Assembly (NCBI GenBank): GCA_024720975.1 | Contig: JANJXX010000010.1 | Location: 1 to 34,819 of the forward strand | Direction: 5' to 3' | Length of the DNA: 34,819 nucleotides | From: Candidatus Panguiarchaeum symbiosum | Lineage (GTDB): Archaea; Asgardarchaeota; Njordarchaeia; Njordarchaeales; Panguiarchaeaceae | Shown: positions 8,222 through 16,184 of the stretch, one piece after another | How the letters are laid out: each line of letters starts with the position of its first letter | Position numbering within the stretch: position 1 is the first letter of the stretch | Translations under genes and position numbers: made by a program | The notes under the pieces: model-generated | Told to the model about the DNA's origin: nothing | Seen by the model: only the letters and a program-made list of their open reading frames with translations | Database searches by the model: none

Positions 8222-8644
8222 TTATGGACTGATAAACTTAAACAGTGTTTCAAAGTCCTCAGGTGGAATCTTTATCATCGCTCTCCTTAGTCTGACAGAC
8301 CAATACCTAACCCCACTTAGGAAACTCAGCTTCTTGGCAACTTCTTCAAAGGGTAGTAATTCCTTTGGAACAACCACTGGCTCTATCTTAACACGATACG
8401 GAAAGATCTCATCCTTTTTAAGTCTGGGGCTGATAAAAATTTTTTCGCGGCTCTCAAACGGTTCGGAAATGACCTTGAAAATTCCACCAACTTTTTTAGG
8501 AGCAACGTAAAATATAAGAAAGTCACCGGGCTTGATGTCGCTAATAAAACGCTTGCCACTCTTCTCGGGAAGCCCCCAGATGTGCTTCTCCTTGATAATA
8601 TTCCAGTTTTCCTCATTAGTAACACAGAGCCAGTAATTAGTCAA
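8222..8644 (-). CDS. EVE-domain protein (UPF0310 family)
   Basis: About 140 residues, a single EVE (PUA-like) domain. Hallmarks: YWLCVTNEENWNII at the N-terminus, HIWGLPE, IKPGDFLIFYVAPKKVGGIF and FPYRVKIEPV. EVE domains are thought to bind modified bases or RNA; no partner gene is adjacent. Start: the frame extends to an ATG at 8692, but TTG at 8644 is preceded by GGGGG at 6-nt spacing. It gives the N-terminus (M)TNYWLCVTNEENW that EVE proteins normally have, so I choose TTG. Monocistronic, flanked by intergenic DNA on both sides. Confidence 0.88.
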   Translation of the reverse strand: MTNYWLCVTNEENWNIIKEKHIWGLPEKSGKRFISDIKPGDFLIFYVAPKKVGGIFKVISEPFESREKIFISPRLKKDEIFPYRVKIEPVVVPKELLPFEEVAKKLSFLSGVRYWSVRLRRAMIKIPPEDFETLFKFISP

Positions 8645-8856
8645 TATTGACCCCCAAACATAAAGTGATTTCAACCTACGTAAAGCGTTCAAATTTCATT
8701 TAAAAAACATAGGTACTGCTATAGCAGATATAGCCTTCATTCTTACTATGAAAGACAAGTTTTCGGTTTTTTTAATGAATATAAAGTTAAGTCTCAATTA
8801 TCACAAATTCTATGCTTTAACCACAGCGCTTGGCAACCTTAGGATCCTAACAGATG

Positions 8857-8873
8857 TTTCGCCTGCGGCGAAA
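8857..8873. repeat. Perfect hairpin with 3-nt loop
   Basis: TTTCGCC / TGC / GGCGAAA pairs perfectly over 7 bp. Allowing one bulged G (8856) it extends by GAT/ATC on each side. It is G/C-rich compared with its surroundings and stands 7 nt after another perfect palindrome. Function unknown: RNA structure or protein site. Confidence 0.5.
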
Positions 8874-8963
8874 ATCTTATCTAAGGTACTATCTCAAAGT
8901 CATATCGCCATTTTTCAAGAGCAAAGTAATTGTGAGATAATTCGTAAGTTTTTTATTTAACCC

Positions 8964-9009
8964 ACTAATTCCACTTTTTCAACCTCCTTTAAAAAATTGA
9001 AAAATTAGT
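8964..9009. promoter_or_regulatory. Two-part inverted repeat, candidate Lrp autoregulatory operator
   Basis: TTTTTCAA (8975-8982) pairs with TTGAAAAA (8997-9004). Outside it ACTAATT (8964-8970) pairs with AATTAGT (9003-9009), the arms overlapping slightly on the right. The repeat ends 4 bp before the TATA box of the Lrp-family gene. A/T-rich dyads just upstream of the TATA box are typical for archaeal Lrp autoregulation or activation; binding is inferred. Confidence 0.45.
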
Positions 9010-9013
9010 TGAA

Positions 9014-9022
9014 ATTATATAA
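9014..9022 (+). promoter_or_regulatory. TATA box of the Lrp-family gene
   Basis: ATTATATAA lies about 45 nt before the ATG at 9062, giving a predicted transcript start near 9045 and a short leader that carries the GAGGGA ribosome site. Confidence 0.55.
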
Positions 9023-9061
9023 GCCATTATGTATTTATTTCAATTATTTGAGGGACGATAT

Positions 9062-9508
9062 ATGAAGAAGTTAGACGAACTAGATTTTAAGATACTTAGT
9101 ATCCTTCAGAAAGATTGTAGAGCCAACTTTGTCACAATTTCTAAAGAGTTGGGAAAGTCCGTCACAACGGTAGCTTACAGACTTAATAGATTATTCAAAA
9201 TGGGGATAATAAAAAAGTGTACTGCAATTGCTGATGCAAAAAAGCTTAATCTTAATTATAGTGCCATCATAATGGGGCGAATTAAACCCGGAAAGTTTGC
9301 GGAGTTATCTAAATTCTTTGAAGATCATGAGGAAGTTCAGCTCGCTTTTGCCATTACTGGTCAGTATGATTTCTGTCTTTATGCAGCATTTAAGGACGAA
9401 AGTGCATACTTCAAATTCATTGAGGATCTCCATAAAACTGAATGCGTTACGGAAACGACGACGTTCTATATTGTCAAGAAGATGAAGGAAGACATCAGAG
9501 TTTTGTAG
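9062..9508 (+). CDS. Lrp/AsnC-family transcriptional regulator
   Basis: 148 residues, typical size. The N-terminal helix-turn-helix covers about 1-60 (LDFKILSILQKDCRANFVTI, then SVTTVAYRLNRLFKMGII). The C-terminal RAM/ACT-like ligand domain covers about 65-148 and contains the ITGQYDFCLYAAFKD segment that matches the family's 'G.YD' effector loop. ATG 9062 is preceded by GAGGGA; an upstream in-frame ATG at 9029 lies close to the TATA box and is rejected. The gene converges on an aldehyde oxidoreductase, which could belong to the same amino-acid fermentation regulon. Effector unknown. Confidence 0.92.
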   Translation: MKKLDELDFKILSILQKDCRANFVTISKELGKSVTTVAYRLNRLFKMGIIKKCTAIADAKKLNLNYSAIIMGRIKPGKFAELSKFFEDHEEVQLAFAITGQYDFCLYAAFKDESAYFKFIEDLHKTECVTETTTFYIVKKMKEDIRVL

Positions 9509-9538
9509 TGAAGTATTAAAAAATTATGTAAAATGCTT

Positions 9539-11383
9539 CTACTTCCAGAGAACATCTGCCACTTCTGGAAGACCTAGTTTCTCGAGGGTTTCTTTGGTAG
9601 GGATGCCGTTTTCGTTCCAACCGCGTAGTTCATAGTACCAGCTCAGCATTTTGTTGTAGTTGTCGTAGTCAAGTTTTGCACCTTTTTCAGGGCCCTTTGT
9701 AAGTGGTTCTTTAAACCATCTCGCCGGTGGGATGTCGTAGCCTCTTAGCCACTTTTTGCCCTCAGCTTTGTATTCTCTTACCCAGAAGGCTCTAATCAGT
9801 GAATATATTCTGTTTGTTAGTTCCTGGATAAATTCATAGCTTATTTTCATGCCAGTTGCAAAGTAGAATAGATCATAGTACTCCTCATATGGATAGCCAA
9901 CCTCGATCCATGGTAGTCTGCATGTTGTTAAGGTTTCGAAGAGTCCTCCCCTTAGGTTTTGTAGCCAAACTAATGTCTCAACTTTTTCCTTGTTGTATGC
10001 ATGGCGCTCGTATTGTTTAATTTCGCGCATTATTATCCATGCATCCTTGTGATGAGCACCTATAGGCGAAGTTCCATACGCTAGTGCCATTCCGGGGGCT
10101 GCATGACAATCATATGCACTTATTGGCAAGCCTTTTACGTGCATTGCAAAGCTTTCTGACCCCTTGCCTAATTTCTTTGCCGTGAATTCTATTCCTTCGG
10201 CTAACATTTTGCCCAGCTTTGTCTTCTTGTAAGTTATGTCTTTAATAAGTTCAGCTGCTTTCTTATAGTCCCCCCACTCGATCTTATCTTTGATTATTCC
10301 TCTCTCAGACAACTCCATGGCAAAACCTATAGCACTGCCAACACTTATCGTATCAACACCAAACTTATCAGCTAAGAGATTTAAGTAAGATACTTTGTTA
10401 AGGTCGCCAATTCCTATGTTTGAGCCTAGCATTGCAACATTCTCATAGTCTAGTTCTGTTATGAATTCGCCCTCGTCAACCTTAAATCTCACGTTATGAC
10501 CACAAATCATATTGCAATTTGGACAACCCTTGGTAAATTGCTTGAGTTTCTCTAGAACCTCTCCAGTAATTCCCTCGTATTCATCGAAAACGCCCTCCCT
10601 GAAGTTGTATGTCGGAAGAACACTTGCTTCCTGGCACCACCGAAGTACACCAGTTGTTCCTTGTCTCATCCAGAAATCATACGCATCGCTTTGCTTAATT
10701 TTTGAATAGCCCTCAGCTCCCTTCTTTACAAGCGATTCCTTATCAAACAAGGGGATTTCCCTATCTCCATGAGCGACGATTGCCTTAAGGTTCTTGGATC
10801 CCATAACGGCGCCCATTCCGGGTCTTCCGCCGGCTCTGCCCTTCTCGGACATAACAACGGCATACTTGACTAGATTCTCCCCGGCTGGACCTATTTCAAC
10901 AATGCCAAAACCTTTGCCTGTCTCACTCTCTAATTTATCCTCGGTTTCGAAAGTATCAAGACCCCACAGGTGCTCGGCACTTTTTATCTCGACTTTTTCA
11001 TTTTCTATGAATATATACACAGGCTTCTTTGCTTTTCCCTCGATCACTATTCCATCATAACCTGCTTTGCGAAGGCTCACTGAGAATTTAGTTCCAACAT
11101 TTCCGTCGCCATATCCATGGGTTAGGGGAGATTTTGATGCAACAACGATCTTGCCGGAGCTCGGTAATGGAAGTCCAGTCAAGGGCCCTGCCATGAATAC
11201 GAGCTTATTATCTGGTGATAAAGGGTCCGTACCGGGCTTTATCTCGTTCCATAGAATCCAAGCAGCAAGTCCTCTGCCACCCACAAATTTTGCTAATACG
11301 TCTCTATCTACTTCTTGGATTTTAACACTTTTTTTCGTGAGGTTTATTCTGAGAATTTTTCCATTCCAGCCATAGAGTGGCAT
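9539..11383 (-). CDS. Tungsten-dependent aldehyde:ferredoxin oxidoreductase family enzyme
   Basis: 614 residues, full length. Oxidises an aldehyde to the acid and reduces ferredoxin using bis-pterin tungsten and one [4Fe-4S] cluster. Cluster ligands are visible as CPNCNMIC (C287, C290, C294) plus C488 in LTTCRLPW, nearly the positions known in Pyrococcus AOR. Pterin-binding regions: GGRGLAAWILW, AGGRPGMGAVMGSKNLKAI and the AYGTSPIGAHH segment. In the last one, His stands where many AORs have Cys. The ATG at 11383 has AGGGG 6 nt upstream; the TTG two codons earlier is rejected. No subunit or MoaD gene is adjacent. Which aldehyde (AOR, FOR, GOR or WOR type) cannot be decided. Confidence 0.92.
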   Translation of the reverse strand: MPLYGWNGKILRINLTKKSVKIQEVDRDVLAKFVGGRGLAAWILWNEIKPGTDPLSPDNKLVFMAGPLTGLPLPSSGKIVVASKSPLTHGYGDGNVGTKFSVSLRKAGYDGIVIEGKAKKPVYIFIENEKVEIKSAEHLWGLDTFETEDKLESETGKGFGIVEIGPAGENLVKYAVVMSEKGRAGGRPGMGAVMGSKNLKAIVAHGDREIPLFDKESLVKKGAEGYSKIKQSDAYDFWMRQGTTGVLRWCQEASVLPTYNFREGVFDEYEGITGEVLEKLKQFTKGCPNCNMICGHNVRFKVDEGEFITELDYENVAMLGSNIGIGDLNKVSYLNLLADKFGVDTISVGSAIGFAMELSERGIIKDKIEWGDYKKAAELIKDITYKKTKLGKMLAEGIEFTAKKLGKGSESFAMHVKGLPISAYDCHAAPGMALAYGTSPIGAHHKDAWIIMREIKQYERHAYNKEKVETLVWLQNLRGGLFETLTTCRLPWIEVGYPYEEYYDLFYFATGMKISYEFIQELTNRIYSLIRAFWVREYKAEGKKWLRGYDIPPARWFKEPLTKGPEKGAKLDYDNYNKMLSWYYELRGWNENGIPTKETLEKLGLPEVADVLWK

Positions 11384-11588
11384 AAGCAACCCCTAAGGCT
11401 TTTCAAAGATAGCTAATGAAAATAGCTTATATTACTTGGTATATGTGTTTGGCATAGAATCGTCAGCTTATCTTTAAATAGAGTTTCGTGATTTAGAAGT
11501 TGCGTAGATTAGTTCTACTTAGATTTATGATCCAGCAACCCCTGCAAATAACCCTAAAAATGCAAAATGAGTTTTAGTAGGTCTCATA

Positions 11589-12089
11589 TTAGAGAACTTT
11601 TTCTGTCTCTGTCTTGCGAGCATGTTGGTACTCTAGGCTGTATTTTTCCAGCTCCTTAAGGATTTCAGGATTCTTACTTATCAGTTTATCGACAAGACTT
11701 AGATATCTCGAAATGCGTACCGCATCTGGAGAGATTTTAACCAGGTTTTCTCCATTAACCAAGACGTAGTGCTCCTTCTCTACTTTTTCTCCAACGATGT
11801 AAATAGCTTCATTAACAGCGGCCTGAAGTGTCAAACAGTGGGGTGAGCCCTCAATTGTCACAACGGTAATTTTATTCGGTTTATTTGACCTTATCATTGA
11901 TGCTATCTTGCCATAAACTAGCTGGCCATTTTCTTCTGGGCAAAATTCTAGTACTACTTTTCCTTCAGCTAGTTTGGAGTATAAGTTCGGGTTCACATGT
12001 TTGAGACACTTACTGCATATGAGCCAATGTGATCCACGCAGGATCTTTGCTTTCACCCAAAGGCTCAGGATCTCTGGCATCTCACTCAC
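11589..12089 (-). CDS. Cys-containing protein coupled to thiC, possibly Fe-S related
   Basis: 166 residues. N-terminal CSKC pair (C25, C28), then C50 in LEFCPEENGQ, and KITVVTIEGSPHCLTLQAAV with C85. The CP...(x)n...ITVV.(M/I)E..xxC pattern resembles the C-terminal half of small [4Fe-4S] ferredoxin-like proteins that carry a 'VVRMEVPCC.GL' motif. Here the paired Cys-Cys has become His-Cys; this is recalled similarity and not certain. The C-terminal ~50 residues are helical. The GTG start lies inside the 3' end of thiC (8-nt overlap; ATG at 12080 is an alternative), so the two are cotranslated. It might supply electrons or a cluster for ThiC. About 200 nt separate it from the downstream oxidoreductase gene. 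Confidence 0.6.
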   Translation of the reverse strand: MSEMPEILSLWVKAKILRGSHWLICSKCLKHVNPNLYSKLAEGKVVLEFCPEENGQLVYGKIASMIRSNKPNKITVVTIEGSPHCLTLQAAVNEAIYIVGEKVEKEHYVLVNGENLVKISPDAVRISRYLSLVDKLISKNPEILKELEKYSLEYQHARKTETEKVL

Positions 12090-13386
12090 TTCCCTTTGAT
12101 TCTTTCAGTAGTTCTTCTAGGAGTATGTAGACGCATAGGGGTCCACACATTGTGCAACCCTTATCAGGTTGTGGGCCAAATTGTTCATGTATTGCTTTGG
12201 CAAGTTTGGGTTCTATAGCTAATTCTATAATTTTATTCCAATCTTGGCGTGCTCTAGCGATAGCTACTTCAAGATCATTTTTCTTTGCTTTCCAACCGTA
12301 TTTGACAATGTCCCCTGCATGAGCTGCAATTCTAGTTGCAATAACGCCAAGTTTTACCTGTTCTTCATTTGGTAAGCTCAAATGTTCGCTTGGAGTGAGA
12401 TAGCATAGGAAATCTGCACCAGCAGCTGCTGCTAATGCTGCGCCTATAGCAGCAGAAATGTGATCATAGGGCGTTGATATGTCTGTTACTATAGGACCGA
12501 GGACGTAGTAAGGTGCACCTTTTGTAATTCGCTTTTGGAGTTTTATATCCATGATAACTTCATTCAATGGAACGTGACCTGGTCCTTCGACCATTGTTTG
12601 TACATTGGCTTTTCTGGACCTATGAACAAGCTCAGCTATTGTTACAAGCTCTGCTACCTGGAAATAGTCGTGTGCGTCAACAATAGCGCCAGGTCTTAAC
12701 GCATCACCCAGACTTATGACGGCATCATACTCTTGGAACATCTCTAGGATGTAGTCGTAATTCTTGTATAGGGGATTTTCGGCTTTGTTATAATACATCC
12801 ATGCAGCTAATATCGCTCCGCCTCTACTAACTATTCCGGCAATTCTTTGGATGTACTTAAGCTTCATTATATGCTCATATCTTATACCAGCATGTATTGT
12901 CATGAAGTCTACTCCATCCTTCAAATGCTTCTCAATAACGCTTAGAATATCGTCTTCAGTCATGAATATTGGAGATTTCTTCTTTTCAGCAGCCTCGATA
13001 TAAGCTTGGTAGATGGGAACAGTACCAAACGGAACTGTCGAAAGGCTTATCAGCTCCCTTCTTATCGCATCAATATCCCCACCAGTACTCAGATCCATAA
13101 CAGTATCAGTCTCATTTTGAATAGCTACCTCTAACTTCCTCTTCTCCATATCGAGGTCATTGACAAGCATTGAGGTACCTATATTTGCATTAACTTTAGT
13201 TCTTAAACCATAACCTATCCCCACAAGCTTTATTTTGGACAGGTCCTTTCTGGCTACGTTTCTAGCGACAACTATACGGCCGTCAGCAATCCTCCTTAGA
13301 ATCTTTTTGTATGAAGTTTCCTCAATCTTTGCGAGTTCTTTTACTTCATCTACAACTAGTCCATCCTTGGCATATTTCATAATCAT
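12082..13386 (-). CDS. thiC: Phosphomethylpyrimidine synthase
   Basis: 434 residues, the archaeal length without the long bacterial N-terminal extension. A radical-SAM enzyme that rearranges aminoimidazole ribotide to hydroxymethylpyrimidine phosphate for thiamine. Seen: NANIGTS, DLSTGGDID, ITIHAGI-like DFMTIHAGIRYEH, VEGPGHVPLN and the C-terminal cluster motif CTMCGPLC (C411, C414, C418). That spacing is Cx2Cx3C, one residue shorter than the Cx2Cx4C of characterised bacterial and plant enzymes; I believe some archaeal homologs share this. ATG 13386 has GGGGA upstream. No TPP riboswitch is visible in the 124-nt leader. First gene of a unit with the overlapping Cys protein. Confidence 0.95.
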   Translation of the reverse strand: MIMKYAKDGLVVDEVKELAKIEETSYKKILRRIADGRIVVARNVARKDLSKIKLVGIGYGLRTKVNANIGTSMLVNDLDMEKRKLEVAIQNETDTVMDLSTGGDIDAIRRELISLSTVPFGTVPIYQAYIEAAEKKKSPIFMTEDDILSVIEKHLKDGVDFMTIHAGIRYEHIMKLKYIQRIAGIVSRGGAILAAWMYYNKAENPLYKNYDYILEMFQEYDAVISLGDALRPGAIVDAHDYFQVAELVTIAELVHRSRKANVQTMVEGPGHVPLNEVIMDIKLQKRITKGAPYYVLGPIVTDISTPYDHISAAIGAALAAAAGADFLCYLTPSEHLSLPNEEQVKLGVIATRIAAHAGDIVKYGWKAKKNDLEVAIARARQDWNKIIELAIEPKLAKAIHEQFGPQPDKGCTMCGPLCVYILLEELLKESKGSE

Positions 13387-13510
13387 CTAGTATCCCCAAA
13401 AGTAACTTTCCAACCTGTTGTGGATTATTAATTTGAAGTTATTTACATTAGTTACTAGGCACTTTTGGATATAGAACAGAATCTTCTTGATCGCAATTAC
13501 GGTGTCACAT

Positions 13511-14899
13511 ATGGCTGAAATTTGTTATAAATATGCCAAGCTTCCTGAAGATATCCTGAGACTTGAAGCCATGGGGAACTTCTCCGCTGCTGAGGAACGG
13601 ATTCGCTGGCTACTAGCAAAAAATATCGATCAAGACCTAAGAGCGCGATTAGAATATGAGTTAGAAAGGATTAGAAGAATACCAAAAGATTTTGATGTGC
13701 CCGAAGAGGAGGCTATAAAAAAGCTTCGAGAGGAATTTGGAAATTATGCGATAACGAAGTTTGAGGAATGGATCTCTAGGGGCTATGTGGATTATATATT
13801 GATTAATGGAAAGAGGTATTTCTTCCGAGCTTTCATCGACAACTTACTGTTTCTTTGTGATGAAGAGATCTGCAAAGAGCTCAAACGGCTCAGAGAGAAA
13901 AGAGCCAGAAGCGCACGGGAGACCTTGATCAAGCATGTAGAGGAAATTGTTCAAGGCAATGAAGAAGGCTTTATAAAGCCAAGGAAAGTTGGGGTTCGAA
14001 TGACTCTCCGAGTGCTTCCTAACACATTAGAACCCGGTGAAATTGTTCGCTGTTGGCTTCCATATCCGGTAGAAAATGAGCAACAAGGAGACGTCAAACT
14101 ACTTGGAACCTCCCACAGCCAGTATCAGATAGCGCCATCTCAATATTATCAGCGAACCATATATTTCGAGGATAAGGCTAAAGAAGATGGATCAGCCGAG
14201 TTTTGGGTTGAGTATGAATACACAATAAAAGCCTTCTACAGGAGAATAAACCCAAATGATGTTAAGCCATTCGATGAAGAAAGTGAACTTTATCAAAGGT
14301 ACACCTCAGAGCAACCCCCTCATGTCATTTTCACTAGGCGATATAAGCAACTGGCCTCTGAGATCGTTGGCGATACTGAAAATCCCTACTTAAAGGCAGA
14401 GAAAATATATCGATGGGTTGCTGAGAATATGACATACACCTATGTGGCTGAATACTCAACATACGAGAATATAGGAGAATACGTCGCAGAGAACCTCAGA
14501 GGCGACTGCGGGTTCCATGCAATATTGTTTATTACACTAATGAGAATCTCAGGAATTCCAGCAAGGTGGCAAAGCGGTTGGTATGCAAACCCTGCTTTAG
14601 AAGGACCATCACCACACGACTGGGCACAGTTCTACATTGAACCATACGGCTGGTTGTTTGCTGATCTATCGTTCGGTAGGTATTGGAGAACACGCAATAA
14701 GATACTATATGAATTTTATTTTGGAAATATTGACAGCTTTAGAACAGTGTTCAATCTTGATATGATGGGAAATTTCTACCCGCCTAAGAAGTACCTAAGG
14801 TCAGATCCTGTTGACAATCAGAGGGGAGAGATAGAAACAGAGCATAGGAATATATACTATGACAGGATCACATACGAGCTAAAATATAAGCAAGCATGA
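13511..14899 (+). CDS. Cytosolic transglutaminase-like (papain-fold) protein
   Basis: 462 residues from the ATG at 13511 (GGTG upstream; a TTG eight codons earlier is less likely). The N-terminal ~150 residues are charged and helical (tetratricopeptide-like feel: MGNFSAAEERIRWLLAKN). A beta domain covers about 160-245, and the transglutaminase-like core about 290-400. The Cys-His-Asp triad is intact: RGDCGFHA (C333), SPHDWAQ (H369), FADLSFG (D385). There is no signal peptide or membrane helix, unlike many archaeal members that are secreted. The reaction could be peptide or amide hydrolysis or transfer; substrate unknown. Convergent with the ABC operon, so not obviously linked to it. Confidence 0.85.
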   Translation: MAEICYKYAKLPEDILRLEAMGNFSAAEERIRWLLAKNIDQDLRARLEYELERIRRIPKDFDVPEEEAIKKLREEFGNYAITKFEEWISRGYVDYILINGKRYFFRAFIDNLLFLCDEEICKELKRLREKRARSARETLIKHVEEIVQGNEEGFIKPRKVGVRMTLRVLPNTLEPGEIVRCWLPYPVENEQQGDVKLLGTSHSQYQIAPSQYYQRTIYFEDKAKEDGSAEFWVEYEYTIKAFYRRINPNDVKPFDEESELYQRYTSEQPPHVIFTRRYKQLASEIVGDTENPYLKAEKIYRWVAENMTYTYVAEYSTYENIGEYVAENLRGDCGFHAILFITLMRISGIPARWQSGWYANPALEGPSPHDWAQFYIEPYGWLFADLSFGRYWRTRNKILYEFYFGNIDSFRTVFNLDMMGNFYPPKKYLRSDPVDNQRGEIETEHRNIYYDRITYELKYKQA

Positions 14900-14974
14900 A
14901 ATCTGGGTCTTAAATTAGATTTGTTTTTTCACATATTCTCCAAATCTTGCTAGGAGCGGTTAAACCTTTGCTTA

Positions 14975-16150
14975 TTACTCATGTCTTAATGCTACTACAG
15001 GATCTAGTTTAGATGCCCTCCACGCTGGATATAGACCAGCTGCTATGCTTAGCCCTATTGCCATTGCTATAGATTTTAAAAAGGCTTCGATTGTGAAAAA
15101 TGGTTTTACTGGAAAACCTATTCTAGAGAAGAAAACGTCGATTATAGCATAAGATAGACCTATTCCACCGAAAACACCAAAGATGCTCCCAAATACGCCT
15201 ATAAGTATGGCTTCGTATAGGAATAGCATTAGCACATGTCTATCCTTGAAGCCTATAGCTTTCAGGACGCCTATTTCACGTATTCTTTCTAGCATTGATG
15301 TATACAAAGTCGTTATTATGCCTATACCAGCCACTAATAAAGCTACAACAGATATCGCTCCTATGTACATGTCAATTGCTTTTAATACATTATCTATGGT
15401 ATTCTTTATTTCCTCTGCTGTCGTAGCGCGTATGTTATATTTGCTTTGTATATATTTAACGGTTTCATTCAAGTATGTTTCGCTAGTTACTAAAACATAA
15501 ACAGTGTCATATCCTCGTGAATTAAAGATACGCATAGCATTTTCAAGTGGAATCCATGCGCATATATCTATAGGTATGGCAAAACTTCCAAAATAATCAA
15601 AGATGCCTCTGACAATAAAGCTTTTACGGATAGTATCTATGCGTGATCCCGCATACATAACAACTTGTACTTGAACTGGGCTGTTCACTTCGGCAAATGC
15701 TGATCCATCTGGTTCAAAGGCTACCTGATAGCCGAGGGCTATTCCCATAGTGTCATATTCTGATGGGTAATCTCCACTTAAAAGCTTCAGCTTCGGAACA
15801 AGCATAGGTAAATAGTTAAAGTCAATGCCAATGATCATACAATCCTTTGTAATGCCTCTAGCCGTTATTGTCGCTGGCCGACTCACTACCGGAATCACTG
15901 CCTTGACTTGGGGCAGTAATTTCATATCATCCACGAATGCTTGAGGAATGGGTTCGCCTCCAGAGGCTGTAACAATTATTATATTGGTTCCAAATTTTTC
16001 AAATTCACCAGCTATGAATTTTCTAGCCCCTAAACTCACGCTTTCAACGCCCACAATGAGAGTAACTCCTATAATAACCATGAATATAGTAAATATTGAC
16101 CTAACCTTGCGCTCTTTTAGAGCCTCAAATGCTAATATTACGAATTCCAT
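14975..16150 (-). CDS. ABC transporter permease, MacB/FtsX type
   Basis: 391 residues. One N-terminal helix (about 20-40, VRSIFTIFMVIIGVTLIVGV) is followed by a ~210-residue external MacB-PCD domain (FEKFGTNIIIVTASGG, VIPVVSRPATI). Three C-terminal helices follow (about 260-385, with IREIGVLKAIGF and AGLYPAWRASKLDPVVALR). These proteins couple ATP hydrolysis to mechanical work or export across the membrane and do not form a classical channel. Start ATG 16150; a TTG at 16165 is in frame. Third gene of the unit ATPase - surface protein - permease, 34 nt after the surface protein. Confidence 0.92.
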   Translation of the reverse strand: MEFVILAFEALKERKVRSIFTIFMVIIGVTLIVGVESVSLGARKFIAGEFEKFGTNIIIVTASGGEPIPQAFVDDMKLLPQVKAVIPVVSRPATITARGITKDCMIIGIDFNYLPMLVPKLKLLSGDYPSEYDTMGIALGYQVAFEPDGSAFAEVNSPVQVQVVMYAGSRIDTIRKSFIVRGIFDYFGSFAIPIDICAWIPLENAMRIFNSRGYDTVYVLVTSETYLNETVKYIQSKYNIRATTAEEIKNTIDNVLKAIDMYIGAISVVALLVAGIGIITTLYTSMLERIREIGVLKAIGFKDRHVLMLFLYEAILIGVFGSIFGVFGGIGLSYAIIDVFFSRIGFPVKPFFTIEAFLKSIAMAIGLSIAAGLYPAWRASKLDPVVALRHE

Positions 16151-16184
16151 AGAGGTCCCAACCAAGAAAAAATGAAAGATAAAA

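Larger units (their letters stand above)
8645..9061. other. Longest non-coding stretch: palindromes and lrp promoter region
   Basis: No convincing gene. A 70-codon open frame (8748-8960) is A/T-rich, lacks a ribosome site and looks random. The stretch holds a perfect 12-bp palindrome CTGCTATAGCAG (8716-8727) upstream of the EVE gene and a second one, TTAGGATCCTAA (8839-8850). It also holds a 7-bp hairpin, TTTCGCC-TGC-GGCGAAA (8857-8873), and the operator-like repeat and TATA box of the Lrp gene (separate entries). Confidence 0.6.

Noticed and set aside
8748-8960. 70-codon plus-strand open frame
   Set aside because: No ribosome site, random-looking composition, and it runs through two palindromes; A/T-rich spacer opens by chance.
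13387-13510. TPP riboswitch upstream of thiC
   Set aside because: None of the conserved CUGAGA or downstream pyrimidine-sensor sequences are present in the leader.
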